NCBI GenBank assembly: GCA_037355855.1
Contig: CM074762.1
Coordinates: forward strand, 4,526,001-4,590,000
DNA: 64,000 nucleotides
Origin: Pseudo-nitzschia pungens
Lineage: Eukaryota; Bacillariophyta; Bacillariophyceae; Bacillariales; Bacillariaceae
Direction of reading: 5' to 3'
Numbering within the stretch: position 1 is the first letter of the stretch; each line of letters opens with the position of its first letter. The notes below the pieces were generated by a model. That model saw nothing but the letters and a program-made list of their open reading frames with translations. It was not told where the DNA came from and searched no databases. The position numbers were made by a program, and so were the translations under genes. Below are positions 32,501 to 42,022 of this stretch, piece by piece.

Positions 32501-32781
32501 ATTGGGAAGCAATCCAAGCAAGGAAGCAGAAAAGCATCCACAAGAGCAACATCAGGGAAAACCAGAAGAGGATCCCCCATGTCTATAAAGAAGGAGACTA
32601 TGTCACCCTGGAAAGGAAGGGCATTATTCCAAAACTATCCTTCCCACGGCAAGGACCTTACAAGGTGATCAAGGCCCATAACAATGGAACTGTAACTATT
32701 GAAACGGCTCCCTTTGTAACCGATCGGGTTAACATCAGGAGAGTACACCCCTATTATTGCAGGGATCCTATTAAATCGTAA
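29515..32781 (+). CDS. Gypsy pol polyprotein: protease, reverse transcriptase, RNase H, integrase (1088 aa)
   Basis: Intact frame. The aspartic protease has LLDSGCSKS (near residue 38). The RT has ASPTFCQPKKTGDIR, TALDLSQGYYTIP and VYIDDIL (YIDD near 30690), and RNase H has LYSDASDRQ and HTDHLNLLY. In the integrase, the HHCC zinc domain runs WYHSMLVHPGEKR..CKHCHTCQ; the catalytic Asp, Asp, Glu lie in NVDLWGP, GFDGGSEF and NSVLERIHQ. The C-terminal module has FPRQGPYKVI. No chromodomain is seen. Order PR-RT-RH-IN is that of Ty3/gypsy. Same frame as gag, one TGA apart, so either UGA readthrough or reinitiation at the adjoining ATG makes pol. The stop is at 32779-32781, 18 bp before the 3' LTR; GGAGGAG at 32791-32797 may be the purine tract. 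Confidence 0.95.
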   Translation: MASDTIHTGPRVINRFADVCVEVLDHKGRGRMLRGLLDSGCSKSIILRHFVNRSQLTNRDQRSVTYNTYGGKFRTKSAASVGLRLIEFSNSKTIKWTFQVDEYHHHEEVPYDMIIGSDLMAQLGLDIKYSSRTIEWQGDSIPMKGMGELSDPDKCEAVFFANTQSPILQREEERQAKILDADYSKVDIDAMVNDLEITDASKEALKKTLKKFPTLFGGGLGLLKNIEPVSIELQPGVKPVRQRYYSVPHAFEQALRKEITRLCDIGVLEKLPHDDDSPWASPTFCQPKKTGDIRVLTDFRKMNAAIQRKPFPLPRIGETIQRLQKFKSATALDLSQGYYTIPICKESQKICSTILPWGKYAYKRLAMGIACAPDIFQSVMMNLLGDLDYVLVYIDDILIIQREGESEQDHLRKIDTVLQRLDDAGFRANLRKSFFMQKEVEYLGFLLTTEGIQPQPKKLEAMKRLEAPKNTKQLKMFLGMVNFYRDMWKRRSHILAPLNKLAGKKGKMNWYWGPAEQKAFMEAKRMLADEAKLAFPDFTKPFHLYSDASDRQLGATVCQDGKPLGFYTRKLNSAQLNYTVGEKELLGIVEGLKAFEGILRGQDVIIHTDHLNLLYQQMPTQRMVRWRLLMEEFHPVVKHVAGKDNDAADALSRLDITDDPADTVEWLPPNKPLTYADEEEHLRQLLFPLGEAPEEFQGNSAFPLAPDMIQFYQQQDTGIVNALEKDNRLTTKMVEGYNLIHKEGKILIPDKLKGRVMEWYHSMLVHPGEKRMEQSIRSVFTWKGLRKDVQDLCKHCHTCQMFKKSGRKKYGLLPEKAAEVTKWQRVNVDLWGPATVHNKNGKDYQIHVLTMVDPVTGWFELAHLKDSPNAAETQRLLDSTWLARYPRPKEIGFDGGSEFKAEFQELCENMGMKRKPSGAWNPQSNSVLERIHQVLKDCLLSFNLENRDLHEEDPFEEFTTKAAYAIRSAIHTTLGYSPAQLVFGRDMFMPVNFPVDWEAIQARKQKSIHKSNIRENQKRIPHVYKEGDYVTLERKGIIPKLSFPRQGPYKVIKAHNNGTVTIETAPFVTDRVNIRRVHPYYCRDPIKS

Positions 32782-32799
32782 CAGTACCATGGAGGAGTA

Positions 32800-32987
32800 T
32801 GCCGTGCACCAAAATACAGTCACGAGTCCACTCGGGACTGGATTAAGGATAAGGATAAAAGAATCAGCGAGCCGACAGAATCGCTGATTCGGAGGGCTCT
32901 TGGAACTGTAGCAAATAGACTAACCAATAGGGCTCACAATTTGCATATCACTACTATTCTAATCACTAGTAGACCCGGGGTATGGCA
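32800..32987 (+). repeat. 3' LTR of the gypsy element
   Basis: 188 bp, TGCCGTG to GTATGGCA, with no difference from the 5' LTR seen by eye. Followed by the GTCGA target duplication and copia copy C sequence. Confidence 0.95.
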
Positions 32988-32992
32988 GTCGA

Positions 32993-34168
32993 GCTCGGGA
33001 TCGACTGGTTCGACTGCATCGTCGTCCCATCGAACATGCTTGTAAACGGCAGACAGGCAGATGGGAGAATCCCTGCAACGGGGATCCAGTTCGAAGTGCT
33101 CGCGTCCATCAGTGTAGGCGCGCTCGTACAAAGGGGTATGCAGGGCTTTGATTGTAAGACTTGGTACTGTTGCATCCTCGTCTACATCATCGTCCCGCAA
33201 GTCTTCAAGGAATTGCCTGAAAAGAGAGAAGATAGCCGCGCATCTAAACGGGAGTCGGATGCGATCGCACATGGGGTCAGATCACGGCGGGTACAGAGTT
33301 GCTGAAGACTCCACAGCTTGTACTTCTCATAGTAATCATGCTGTGGTAGGATCAGCTCGTCGCTCCGAAGAGGCTTGTCGTACAAATGGGGACTGAAGTT
33401 GGACCGTGTTTCGACGGGTTCCATCTTGCGCTTGTTGGACTTCTTGGACTGCTTCTTGGTCGGCGCAGACGCGATGGGTGGCTCCGCGGACAAGATGGGC
33501 ATCTCCGCGCGAAGGACGGACAGCGTAGGATTCAACGGATGGGATCCGTCGATGGCTTCTTCGGCTTGCTCGAACTTCTTGCTCTTCGGGTCCCAAGGGA
33601 AGTCTCGGGTTGCAACAACATGATCGCATGTAGCCATCTCATGCTTGGTTGGCTTGCGGGAAGGGAAATAGGACACGACCCCTTCAAGCATAAGCTTGAT
33701 GTCAAGGGCGTGTCCCGCATGGGGATCTTCAGGATCAGTATTGTCAATATGGATGGAGTGACTGGACTTGTGGTCATACTGACGGGGCGCCTCATCGACA
33801 TGATTGGGATGGCAGTCCCATATCTGATTCGGACAAATCAAGCTGTGGGACAACAACTTGTCGCCAAAATACAGCGCTTCGTGGAAATAAATCAACCAAA
33901 CTTTCCTGTCGGGTGCTGTGTAAGCGGTAACACAAGTCCCAATAGGAATGTTCTTGATAGGCTCGAGCTCAGGCGAAAAAGGATGAACATCGACATGACT
34001 GACAACTTGGTCTTCAATCAAGATCATATTGGAACCGGCGGCAGTTGTATCAGCGTGGCTGTCCAACTCGCATTGCCCCTCAGGACTGGGTGGGGGGCAC
34101 GTGCGTGGCAGATCCATCTGGTACAGCAGCCGGCCTACCCTACTTAGTTTCGGGCACTGGCCGTCGGT
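32993..34168 (-). pseudogene. Copia pol, N-terminal part: protease and pre-integrase region (copy C), frameshifted
   Basis: Read leftwards after the gag TGA, in the same frame as gag. The protease has LDSHADTTAAGSNM, where most copia proteases have a DSGA-type site, and continues with SHVDVHPFSPELEPIKNIP. The pre-integrase part has CPNQIWDC and SHSIHI. Near 33197 copy C lacks one C that copy D has (CGTCCCGC against CGTCCCCGC), so the frame is lost; the family sequence goes on in another frame to the gypsy insertion. Role: cleaves the gag-pol polyprotein in the particle. Confidence 0.85.
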
Positions 34169-36091
34169 TCAGTTCTTGGGGGTCTGTCCTTGGTTTGAGC
34201 CGTTGCCCTTTTTCTTGCCCTTTCTGCGCCCCTTGGGCCCAAAACTGTTCCCTGCGCCTTGGGTCTTGTTCGCGGAGGCAGCAGGCGTGATCTGGTTCGA
34301 ACTCGTTGACTGAATAGTTCTGGGCTTCTTCTTCTGACGGAGGTCATACAACTGCTTTTGTTGTTCCTTGGAGAAGGTCCTGTAAACTTCGAGGGGATAC
34401 TTCTTGTCTTCAATCGTCCCACTGTACGATCCGCCGTTGCTGCTTCCTTGATTGCTACCACCACCTTGGCGTACAGAGGAGATACTTCGTGCCCTCTTTG
34501 TTGAAGCCGCACCCATCTTCCGTATGCCGAGGCATTTCTTGAAGAAAGAGACGCACTCGTTGAAGTCCTTGGTGTACTTGTCGGTTTGGAGGACTTGGAG
34601 CTTGGGGTTCTCAAACCGTTCATCTTGGATGCTGTGGATGAAATTCATGGTGAAGTCTTGTTCGTCTGGGAACTTGTCGTGGTTGACGAGAGTAGTCTGG
34701 AAATTCAACCAAGTTCTGCAGTGCTTCTCAAAGTCGTAGGTTTGAGAGTCCCCTGTGTATTTCGAAGTGAACATGCTCGTACGGACCTTGTCAAGGATAG
34801 CCGCGACGTTGGTTTTTGGAGAAGGCATTCTCGTAGAGGGTTAGGAAAGCGGCTCGGGTGTTTCCAGTTGGATTCTTCGCGTCCTTGTACATTTGGGTGT
34901 AAGCCCAGCCGGGTCCATCGTGAACTGCATTACAGAGCAGTACCCAAACGTCGTGGTTGTCAGTGACAAACTGCGGGCCTTCAAGCGTGGCGCATCGAAC
35001 ATTATAATCCATCCAGTTTGAAAAAGTCCTGTCCTTCCCAACAGTGGCGGATCTCTGAGCTGCAGTCACCGTCTCTTGCTCCTTCGGATGGATAACATAT
35101 GATAGGGGGAACCCTTGTTCATTGTACTGGAAGCGAAGGAACTGACGGAAGTTTTCTTCCCACTGATGGAAGTTGTCAAGGTTGGTGAGCTTCGGCGGAG
35201 TAATGGATGCTGAGACTGTCTCCTTGTCGGTGGTTTCCATTCCGTGTAGACGCTCGCGCGTCCGGTCGGCTGCGAGGGGATCACTGAGCCAAGTATGGGC
35301 TGTAGGCTTGATACCAATGAGTGGTTGGTAGCGGATCCACTCGGAAAGAAGCTTAAAGGATTGTCTGAAGGAAAGTCCGATGAATACTCGTTCAGGGTGG
35401 GGACACATCGGATGACGGTCTCCATTGAAATCACGTAGGTACTTGGGAAGTTCCTTCGCGGAGAGTTGCTGAATCGCCTCGATGCTGTTTAGGCCATTCT
35501 GGAATAACTCGTCCGCTGTATCACTGTTGCTGAAACCAGTAAGGATCTTGTGGAGTTCTAACTCCCTTGAGGTGAGCTTCGCTCCATTCTAGTACCCAGA
35601 GATGCCTCCATTAGCCTGGGCTGTGGCGTAGCCCCTGTAGGAGCGGCGGCAGGAGCAGGAGCAGGAGCAGGAGCAGGGGCACGAGCGGCGGCAGCAGCAG
35701 CAGCAGCAGCCTCAGCAGCAATCTGAGCTGCATTCTCGTTGCGCATTGCTCTCAGTTCTTCAGCAACAGCAAGCAGGATCATCTCAGATCGTGGTTGGAT
35801 GTCGAGGTTCGGTTCTTGTTGGATCCTGGAGACTCCAAAGACAGCAGGAGCAACAGGAGGGACTCCTGTAGGTGCTCCAGCAGGGGAGGCTCCAACGACA
35901 GCGGCGGCGCCAGCAATTCCAGGTGGGGAAGCGTTGGCTCCAGGGACAGCTCCAGTGGCGCTGACTCCATGTGGAGGAGCGCTGGCTCCAGGGACAGCTG
36001 CTTCAGTAGCGCCGGCTCCAGGTGGGCCATTTCCAGGAGTGCTGGCTTCGGCGGCGGCAGCAGCGGCTTGGCTTCTGGTTTGCTTGGCCAT
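34169..36091 (-). pseudogene. Copia gag (copy C), with stop and frameshifts
   Basis: The start is ATG at 36091 (MAKQTRSQ) in a CAACCATGG context, shared with copy D. The N-terminus is Ala/Pro/Gly-rich and low in complexity (to ~35650). Defects: a frame change before TAG 35589-35591, and one extra A in an A-run near 34818. The middle holds the conserved capsid-like part (HQWEENFRQFLRFQYNEQG, YDFEKHCRTWLNFQTTL). The C-terminus is basic with no complete zinc knuckle (RSISSVRQGGGSNQG, KGRRKGKKKG). Gag ends at TGA 34171-34169, and pol follows in the same frame. Confidence 0.85.
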
Positions 36092-37096
36092 GGTTGACTT
36101 GACTTAGTGCTCTGAGTAACTAACTTGCTCCAGTTTCTGAACCAAATTCTTTTGTGGTGGGGACTGTTTCCATCCAAGTTGTCAATCGAAGGTTCTGTAT
36201 CGGCGTCGACCAAAAGAAAAGGAAGTTACGTGTCGATTGGAGGTCACGTGTCGATTCCGTGTCGACGTCCGTGTTGTCATTCAAAAGAAGAGCATCCGAA
36301 TCGATGGTCCGTGTTGACGGTTCCGTGTCGACGTCCGAAAGAAAGAAAGGATTCTATTCGGTCTATCTGCTCTGGTCCAATCGATTTGATTTTTGAGATA
36401 TGACTGATCTTGGGGCTCTGCTCTGGTCCAATCGATTCGATTTTTGAGATATGACTGATCTCAGGGTCCTGATTCCGACCGGAACAAGGAATCACTGTTG
36501 CCAAGTCCGGGTGGTCGGTATTTTTCTGTTTTTGAAGTTCCCTTGGCTAAAAATCAAAATCGATGGCATGGCAGGTTGAGGGGGATCAGTGGCCTCATTA
36601 TTCTGGTTGGATGGTCCTGACGTCATGTCCTTATTCTGCTGGATATAACTGTTCTCACTGGAAGGTACATGGTGTTCTGTGTCCACGAAAGTCCTTTTCC
36701 AGCGTGGCTCCATCCGTGGCAAACAAGCGTCCCCTTGAATCCTGTAAAATAACAGGGAATCATGGACGCTGCTTTCTCCACATCCGTCTCGCTCCTTCCC
36801 CACCAGACCGAGCCTCCATGGTGCCACCATGACGCTCAGCTACTGTACTCTGTATCAATAGGCCCCAGAGGTGGATGTGTGGGCTCCAGTTGGTTTGCGC
36901 GTTGTCTGTCTGCTGGGGAAGGGCTCCCCATTAACATCAGGGATCTCACGATGTCAGCTGTAGGTCTAATAAGCTGATGTTTTACATCCAAGTGTAGGCA
37001 TGGATGCCAGTGGTGATCAGCCAGCTGGGTTTCTTGCTTCACGCGCTCTAGCTGGCGTCCCGGTTCGTAGTGGGTTGAGCGGTGGGTCTGATAAAC
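36092..37096 (-). other. 5' leader and primer-site region of copia copy C
   Basis: No gene is supported. Next to the LTR the element reads GTTTATCAGACCCAC (complement of 37082-37096). It is conserved in copies D and E and does not start with TGG, so it is not a simple tRNA CCA-end site. A duplicated GAGATATGACTGATCT block lies near 36395 and 36446. Confidence 0.7.
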
Positions 37097-38109
37097 TGCG
37101 TTGATATTTGCTCGTCAGCAATCTTTGGGGATCTAATCGACTCGTAGATAAACTGTCTCGTACTGGTCTGAAATAGGGGAAAGCCCTAACAATAATAATA
37201 CTACATAAAGTCCTGGCAAATCGTGAGTCTACAGTGGACACTGTTCAGGTCTTATTGCATACACTTAGTTACTACAAGGTACTTCCCTAGAGGTACTTCA
37301 GAATCGATCGAAAGGGGAGGGCATGATAGGTGTTTAATTTAGAGTGGAATATAAAGAGTGAATAAAGGGAGCTGAGAGCTCTGTATCGTGACAGCGATCC
37401 GATAACTCGTATAATAACAGAGCTCTGTAGCTCTGGTACTGTATTCTACGGGTAGCGTATCGGAGTAGCGTAGCGTAGCTCCGATTAATTAGACCGAATC
37501 GTGTGCTAGCTCACTTGGATAACTGTTTGGGCCGGGTATCCGGTCATGGTACATATTATACACCAATGACCCGACCCCGGCGGTAGCATAGTATCTTAGC
37601 ATGGTATCATGGTAGGTTAGCATCTTTCAGTATCTCGTAGCATTAGCAACCCTAACCCTGTAGCATTTAGCTACACCATAACAGGTGCTTTACTCGGGGT
37701 ACGTACGATTGGTACAAATCGTACGCGACGGCCCTAGTAACTTCTGCTAGCATCCATACTAAGCAGGATATAGGTCTGCTGCTAAGCCTGTTGCTAAGCC
37801 TGTTGCTAAGCCTGCTGCTAAGCCTGCTGCTAAGCCTGCTGCTAAGCCTGCTGCTAAGCCTGCTGCTAAGCCTGCTGCTAAGCCTGCTGCTAAGCCTGCT
37901 GCTAAGCCTGCTGCTAAGCCTGCTGCTAAGCCTGCTGCTAAGCCTGCTGCTAAGGCTGTATGCTACCAATTAGCACACAGCTCAGCACTCAGCTCAGCAC
38001 TCAGCTCAGCACCTGTTAGTCAGCTACTGGAGGCTGCTGCCTGTAGCCCCAGTACACTCTCCTACACAGGAGCCTTAGCACAGATCATAGCACCCTGGAT
38101 ATCTTCATA
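37097..38109 (-). repeat. 5' LTR of copia copy C (1013 bp)
   Basis: The plus strand reads TGCGTTGATATT at the left and GATATCTTCATA at the right, so the element starts TATGAAGATATC. It is longer than the 924-bp LTRs of copy D, partly because the 12-bp minisatellite is expanded. A CCCGGCCC..GGGTATCCGGTCATGG-type region near 37530 is shared with D and E. Confidence 0.88.
37780..37960 (-). repeat. 12-bp minisatellite in the copia C LTR
   Basis: GCTAAGCCTGCT is repeated about 15 times, nearly perfectly. The same place has ~8 degenerate units in copy D and ~7 in copy E. Confidence 0.95.
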
Positions 38110-38648
38110 CTAATGATCATTTCTCATTCTTTTTGAATAATCTAGTCAATCAATATGGTAGAGCAAATCATACAAAGAGAACTTTTTTTAAGACTTGGTA
38201 GGATTCTCGTGATCGAAAACCCTATCCATTCAACACTTTTTGCTCCTCTCAACAAACTACTCCTAGCAGTAACCATACTTGTGCTCGTACTACCAAAAGG
38301 CACGAAAACAAGACACAACAACCGCTGTACACTACCCGGTTCCCTTTTTGGTACATGATGCTGGTATGTGCGTCAATTTCTCCTATGGCGTCTGCTGAAT
38401 CTCTATTAGTTGTAGCAAGGGGCGACAGTGGAAACAGTGCTGTCTGTAATTGCTACCAAAACTGCAAAAGCCAAAACAATACTTCAACCACAACGCCCAG
38501 TAGCAATAGTGGCAACAAGAGGGCAAACAACACCGCCGACGCTGACGCCAACGCCAATGCCAGCGATACAGGAGAAGAGTGAGCGCCAGCAACTAGTACT
38601 CTGGAGCAGACACCAGCTCTCAAGAAACCAAGAAGAAACCACTCCCAA
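38110..38648 (+). other. Region upstream of the transposase remnant
   Basis: No clear gene. Short open stretches exist, including a Ser/Asn/Ala-rich one (38388-38582) that may be the low-complexity N-terminus of the transposase in a shifted frame. The edge of copia copy C is at 38109. Confidence 0.4.
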
Positions 38649-38969
38649 ATGATATATGATATGACAATCAAACAAAGGAAGAAGGACAGAGATGAAGAGT
38701 CTTACCTTGCAGCAGAGAAAATGTACAAAGAGCAGCCTGGATCAAAGCATGTCTCCTTGCAGCATGCCTGTGCTACAGTGAACAAAATGAACGGAACTGT
38801 TATTAAGGTGAACACTTTGAGATGGCGCTTGACCAGGGGCAACAAGGGTTTGTCAGTTGGACGTAAGGGGAGACCATCTACTATTCCTGCGGAAGTGGAA
38901 GAGGCGCTGGTTACAGCAATGGAGACTTCTTTTTCTTCTTTGTTCTGCTGGAATGAAGGAGAAGCCTAA
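38649..38969 (+). pseudogene. Transposase-like N-terminal DNA-binding domain (element F remnant)
   Basis: ~106 residues. The part SYLAAEKMYKEQPGSKHVSL, then ACATVNKMNGT and NTLRWRL, is of the helix-turn-helix type found at the start of pogo/Tigger-like transposases. The following GRKGRPSTIPAEVEEALV resembles the second DNA-binding half of those proteins. The similarity is judged by eye. The catalytic DDE part should follow, but the frame ends at 38967-38969 and minus-strand element H sequence begins about here, so the gene is broken. It may alternatively be a host regulator of the same fold. Confidence 0.55.
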
Positions 38970-39038
38970 TTGGAAGAAGGCTGTGGAGGATTTGGAAGCT
39001 TGTCTATCCAAGGGGCCGTGTTCTCTGAAACATTTTGA

Positions 39039-39925
39039 TCATCTGTACTGGTGCTTGCAGCTGAGGTTTGTTAAAAGCTTGGAAGTAAATAATAGAATAG
39101 GAGTCACGTTGCTCTTATTCGGAGATGTCTGTTCTGCTGTATTTGCAGCAGTCCACAGCAGTTTTAGATAATTTTGCTCCAGTGCACCTCCTTTGGTGTA
39201 GTCTTTGGAGTTTACGGGATTGTAATAGAGATTTTTTGCTGTACCTGTGGACCAATTTCTTGCCAGGGGCAAGAGTGGTCCATTTGTTGCTGCTGCTGTC
39301 TTATTCAGGTCAATCGCGTTGATCGATGATGCGTCTATACCCTTGGATCGATTCGGTGTTCGATTCGGATCCATGTTTGATATGTCCTTCAGGATGTTGT
39401 GAACTATTGTTTTGGCTGCTGCATTTGCAGGCTTTGTTGCTGAGCGCTCAACAGGAATACTCCATCCTGTAGGTTCCTTCCCCTCTGTTCCCGGGAGATC
39501 TCCTCCATACATCATCCCAGACAGCAGGGCTGTACTGGCATCCAGTTCCATGGGAGCTGGAGGCAGGGTGATTGCTGGTTTGGTTGAAGCCGGGGGCTTC
39601 TGTGCCTTGGGTCCCTTTGAGGTGAGTCAGGGGAGCCATATGAGTTCCCAATTGATACTTTGTTCCGTGCGACCACCATGTTCTGTGTGGTACGATTCCA
39701 TTGCTGCTTTCATATGGGCCTGGAAGGATTCATTGCTTCCGGAAATTAAATGGGCTTAAGTGTAGAAGGTCTCATTTTGGTTAGAGTTGATGGATCCCTT
39801 GTTGTAATTTTTGGAGAACTTGTTCTTTGGGCATTCAGCCCAATCGTGGTTATGTCCGGGGATCCTACAGGGATTGGACTTCTTCTTGTTGTGGTTCCCT
39901 TTGTGATTGGAGTGCGAGTTGCGTT
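39039..39925 (-). pseudogene. Element H gag C-terminal part with zinc knuckle, and downstream open frame
   Basis: Just left of the solo LTR the minus strand reads a His/Asn/Lys-rich stretch and CRIPGHNHDWAEC (39869-39831), a zinc-knuckle variant. Stops follow (near 39762 and 39635). An open frame at 39551-39039 (START: MELDASTALLSG) has INAIDLN and other hydrophilic sequence I do not recognise; from its position it would be the gag-pol junction or protease leader. No catalytic protease motif is visible. Confidence 0.5.
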
Positions 39926-40210
39926 TGTGACAATGCTACTAGCGTACAAGCATAAGCCACGATTAAATAATTAACTGAATCCCACATACGAGCCAACTGG
40001 CGTTGAATATAAGAGCTAACCGGTGTTTGAAAGTAATTCAAACTGTACGCCGGACACTCCAGAAATGCATGTGTGCCATTATTCAAATAGTGGCAAGGCG
40101 TGCTTGCATTTATTCAAACGTTCACACGAAAACTGAAAAGCTCTCTTAAGAGTTAACGATTAGTCACAATTTTTCATACTAATCTGAATTTTCTACTTTA
40201 GAGTGTAACA
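39926..40210 (+). repeat. Solo LTR of the G/H family, inverted inside element H gag
   Basis: It begins TGTGACA and ends TGTAACA, and is flanked by the 5-bp duplication GCGTT (39921-39925 and 40211-40215). It is ~285 bp, homologous to the H 5' LTR (41084-41363) but in opposite orientation. Its TAGAGTGTAACA end makes the last residues of the broken gag frame. Confidence 0.88.
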
Positions 40211-40963
40211 GCGTTTGCGAGAGTTGTTGTTGTTGTTCAAATTGTTCGAGCGCTTCTGCTGTTTGCTGTTGTTCTTGTTGCTCTTTTTGCTTGCTTGGTG
40301 GTGCTCGTGGCAGCTCATATGGTCGACAATGAACTGGACAGTGGTGTTTTCGTGGATGCCACTGTGTATCATTCCATATTGTTCTATCCAAGAAGATGGA
40401 AAAGAATGAAGCAGGATGGTAAGTTTCTCGAACCGAGAGAGAGGGGCGCTACTCCCATCAAGCTTGGAGGTGTATTTCATGAGGATAGGCATCCGGTCGG
40501 CATGCTCCTTGCAGGTTACCGATGGCGTCTTTTGGCATTCATTGCTCCGGAGATAAGTGTGCATGATATCCCGGGCATCTTTGGCATTGCAATAGAACTT
40601 GGTGAAATCCAAGATGGCTTGCTCAAATCCACCAATTTTGTCTTGTTCATACTGGAGTTCCTCTGGATTCAGGGGGTCTTGTATCATGTTGTTCCATTTG
40701 CTCTGCGCATCCGTTGTAAGGCATCGACTGAAATGAGGTAGGTATTTGGCGATAGGGACCTGCATGAGTTTTGCTGCGTTCGGAAAGGATTCTTCCACAA
40801 AGAGTAGTTCTTCTAGTAGTCCTCCTTTCTCTGTATAAAGAGGGACCTTCATGCTGTCGGTGTTGCCGTCTGCGTCAATATTGTACAATGTGAAGAGCTT
40901 GGGTTTGGTTCGGTCAAAGGAGCTCTTGTAGGCAATTGGTGGGTCTCTGTAGATGCCAGCCAT
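40211..40963 (-). CDS. Element H gag, N-terminal part (broken by a solo LTR)
   Basis: ATG at 40963 (MAGIYRDPPIAYK). About 250 residues: LFTLYNIDADG, FSRCLTTDAQSKW, ILDFTKFYCNAKDARDIMHT, CKEHADRMPILMKY and FIVDHMSCHEHH, ending in an Asn/Lys/Gln-rich run. The same protein is encoded by element G (49359 and 58960 on). The capsid-type role is inferred from the LTR next to it and the zinc knuckle beyond the solo LTR. The frame reads into the LTR and ends at 40193. Confidence 0.82.
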
Positions 40964-41083
40964 GTTGCTTGTTGGAGATACAAGGTGCTTCTGTTGTTGA
41001 GGATAATGGGGGTTTGTTCGATTGTTTGGTTTCAGTACTGAGGTCTACTGTTTTCCTACGTCGAAGATAAACAGTCATTACTG

Positions 41084-41363
41084 TGTTACACTCTAAAGTA
41101 GAAAATTCGGAGTAGTATAAAATTGTGACTAATTGTTAATTCTTAAGAGAGCTTTTCAGTTTTCGTGTGAACATTTGAATATCTTCAAGCATGCCTTGCC
41201 ACTATTTGAATAATGGCACACATGCATTGCTGGAGTGTCTGGCGTACAGTTTGAATTTTTTTCAAACACCGGTCAGCTCTTATATTCAAATGCCAGTCGG
41301 CTCATATGTGGGATTTGGTTAATTATTTAATCGTGGTTCATGCTCGTACGCTAGCATGTCACA
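41084..41363 (-). repeat. 5' LTR of element H
   Basis: 280 bp with near-inverted ends (TGTTACA at 41084, TGTCACA at 41357-41363 on the plus strand). It is homologous to 48918-49240 and to the solo LTR. CAGTCATTACTG (41072-41083) adjoins it, a near-palindrome at the primer-site position. Confidence 0.85.
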
Positions 41364-42022
41364 CCTTCAAGACGGCCTACCGCAAGAATAGGAAGAAACT
41401 ACATGCAGCGCGCTATTTAGACAGGAGATCCTTACGGGCGAGCAACTATCCAGTGATGGTATTTGGATTACAAGAGACCACAGAATTAGAGTCTGCGTTC
41501 AATGCAGTGTTTTCTCCAGTTAGATCAAGATCTTTTTGGGAGAAGGTTGGAATTAGTCCCTTCACACGAAAGTATTTCGGAGATCGCAACATAGTTCACA
41601 AGCTCATGATTTTGCCAAACGGAGATATTGACGAAGCAAAGGATCCAGTAACAGTGGAGCTATTGGAACGCGAACGACGAAACACCGTAGCGGCCGAAAC
41701 GCTGATCGATTTTGGTTTCGATTGGGACGTATTTCGGAAGGAAGCACCGCGGAAATCCCAGCGAGTTACAAGATCAGAAGCAACTACGGCGCATCAGATT
41801 CAAGATGCAATCGCGAAGGCAAACACTGCAGGAAAGAAGTATATCATTCTAGGCGGCTGGCCGTATAACTGTCACGGTCAACACATTGCAGATGAAAGAT
41901 CGCGTTCTGAAAAAGAGATCGAAGAAATGGAATCCGCAAAGGCTTTGGTTTTGAGGGTGACATTTTTTGGATGGAAGCACCGTGGAATCAGCAGCGACTT
42001 GCACGACCGGAAGCAACTATGA
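41364..42022 (+). pseudogene. Transposase-like C-terminal part (element F remnant, first frame)
   Basis: The frame is open across the H LTR edge. Sequence of F begins with TFKTAYRKNRKKLH, then FNAVFSPVRSRSFWEKVGIS with PFTRKYF, and LLERERRNTVAAETLIDFGF. The pattern of a basic KxxYRK stretch followed by a W-K-G-I-x-P motif resembles the region after the catalytic domain in DDE_1 (pogo-like) transposases (by eye). No catalytic DDE residues are in the window. The frame is lost in a 233-bp tandem duplication. Confidence 0.5.

Larger units (their letters stand above)
17414..32987 (+). mobile_element. Complete Ty3/gypsy retrotransposon inserted in copia copy C, carrying LINE copy B
   Basis: Two 188-bp LTRs, with no difference seen by eye, flank gag and pol. 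The duplication GTCGA is at 17409-17413 and 32988-32992; the uninterrupted sequence is seen in copia copy D near 54555. Without the LINE the element is ~5.9 kb. gag and pol frames are intact apart from the LINE insertion, so this is a young element that was probably competent before the LINE landed. Confidence 0.95.
13568..38109 (-). mobile_element. Ty1/copia retrotransposon copy C (minus strand), split by the gypsy element
   Basis: In element order from the right: 5' LTR (37097-38109), primer site and leader, gag (36091-34169), pol (34168-32993, then 17413-14013) and 3' non-coding sequence (14012-13568). The 3' LTR is not seen; LINE copy A abuts the 3' region. It is the same family as copies D and E, with D the closest. 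gag and pol contain frameshifts and a stop, so this copy is not autonomous. Confidence 0.9.
38970..41363 (-). mobile_element. LTR element H (minus strand, partial) inserted in the transposase remnant
   Basis: In element order: 5' LTR 41363-41084, leader, gag from 40963, a solo LTR in opposite orientation (40210-39926), rest of gag with zinc knuckle (39925-39750) and an unresolved tail. The 3' LTR is not seen, and the left boundary (38970) is approximate. It is the same family as element G (48918-59420). Confidence 0.7.

Noticed and set aside
37790..37960. CRISPR-like regular repeats
   Set aside because: Units are contiguous 12-mers without spacers, inside an LTR of a eukaryotic retroelement.
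37667..37973. Open frames of LSSRLSSR / LLSLLLSL repeats
   Set aside because: Products of the 12-bp LTR minisatellite.
39926..41363. Interpretation of the 280-bp inverted repeats as TIRs of one foldback DNA transposon
   Set aside because: The left repeat has its own 5-bp duplication (GCGTT) and interrupts a gag frame that continues with a zinc knuckle beyond it, so it is a separate solo LTR.
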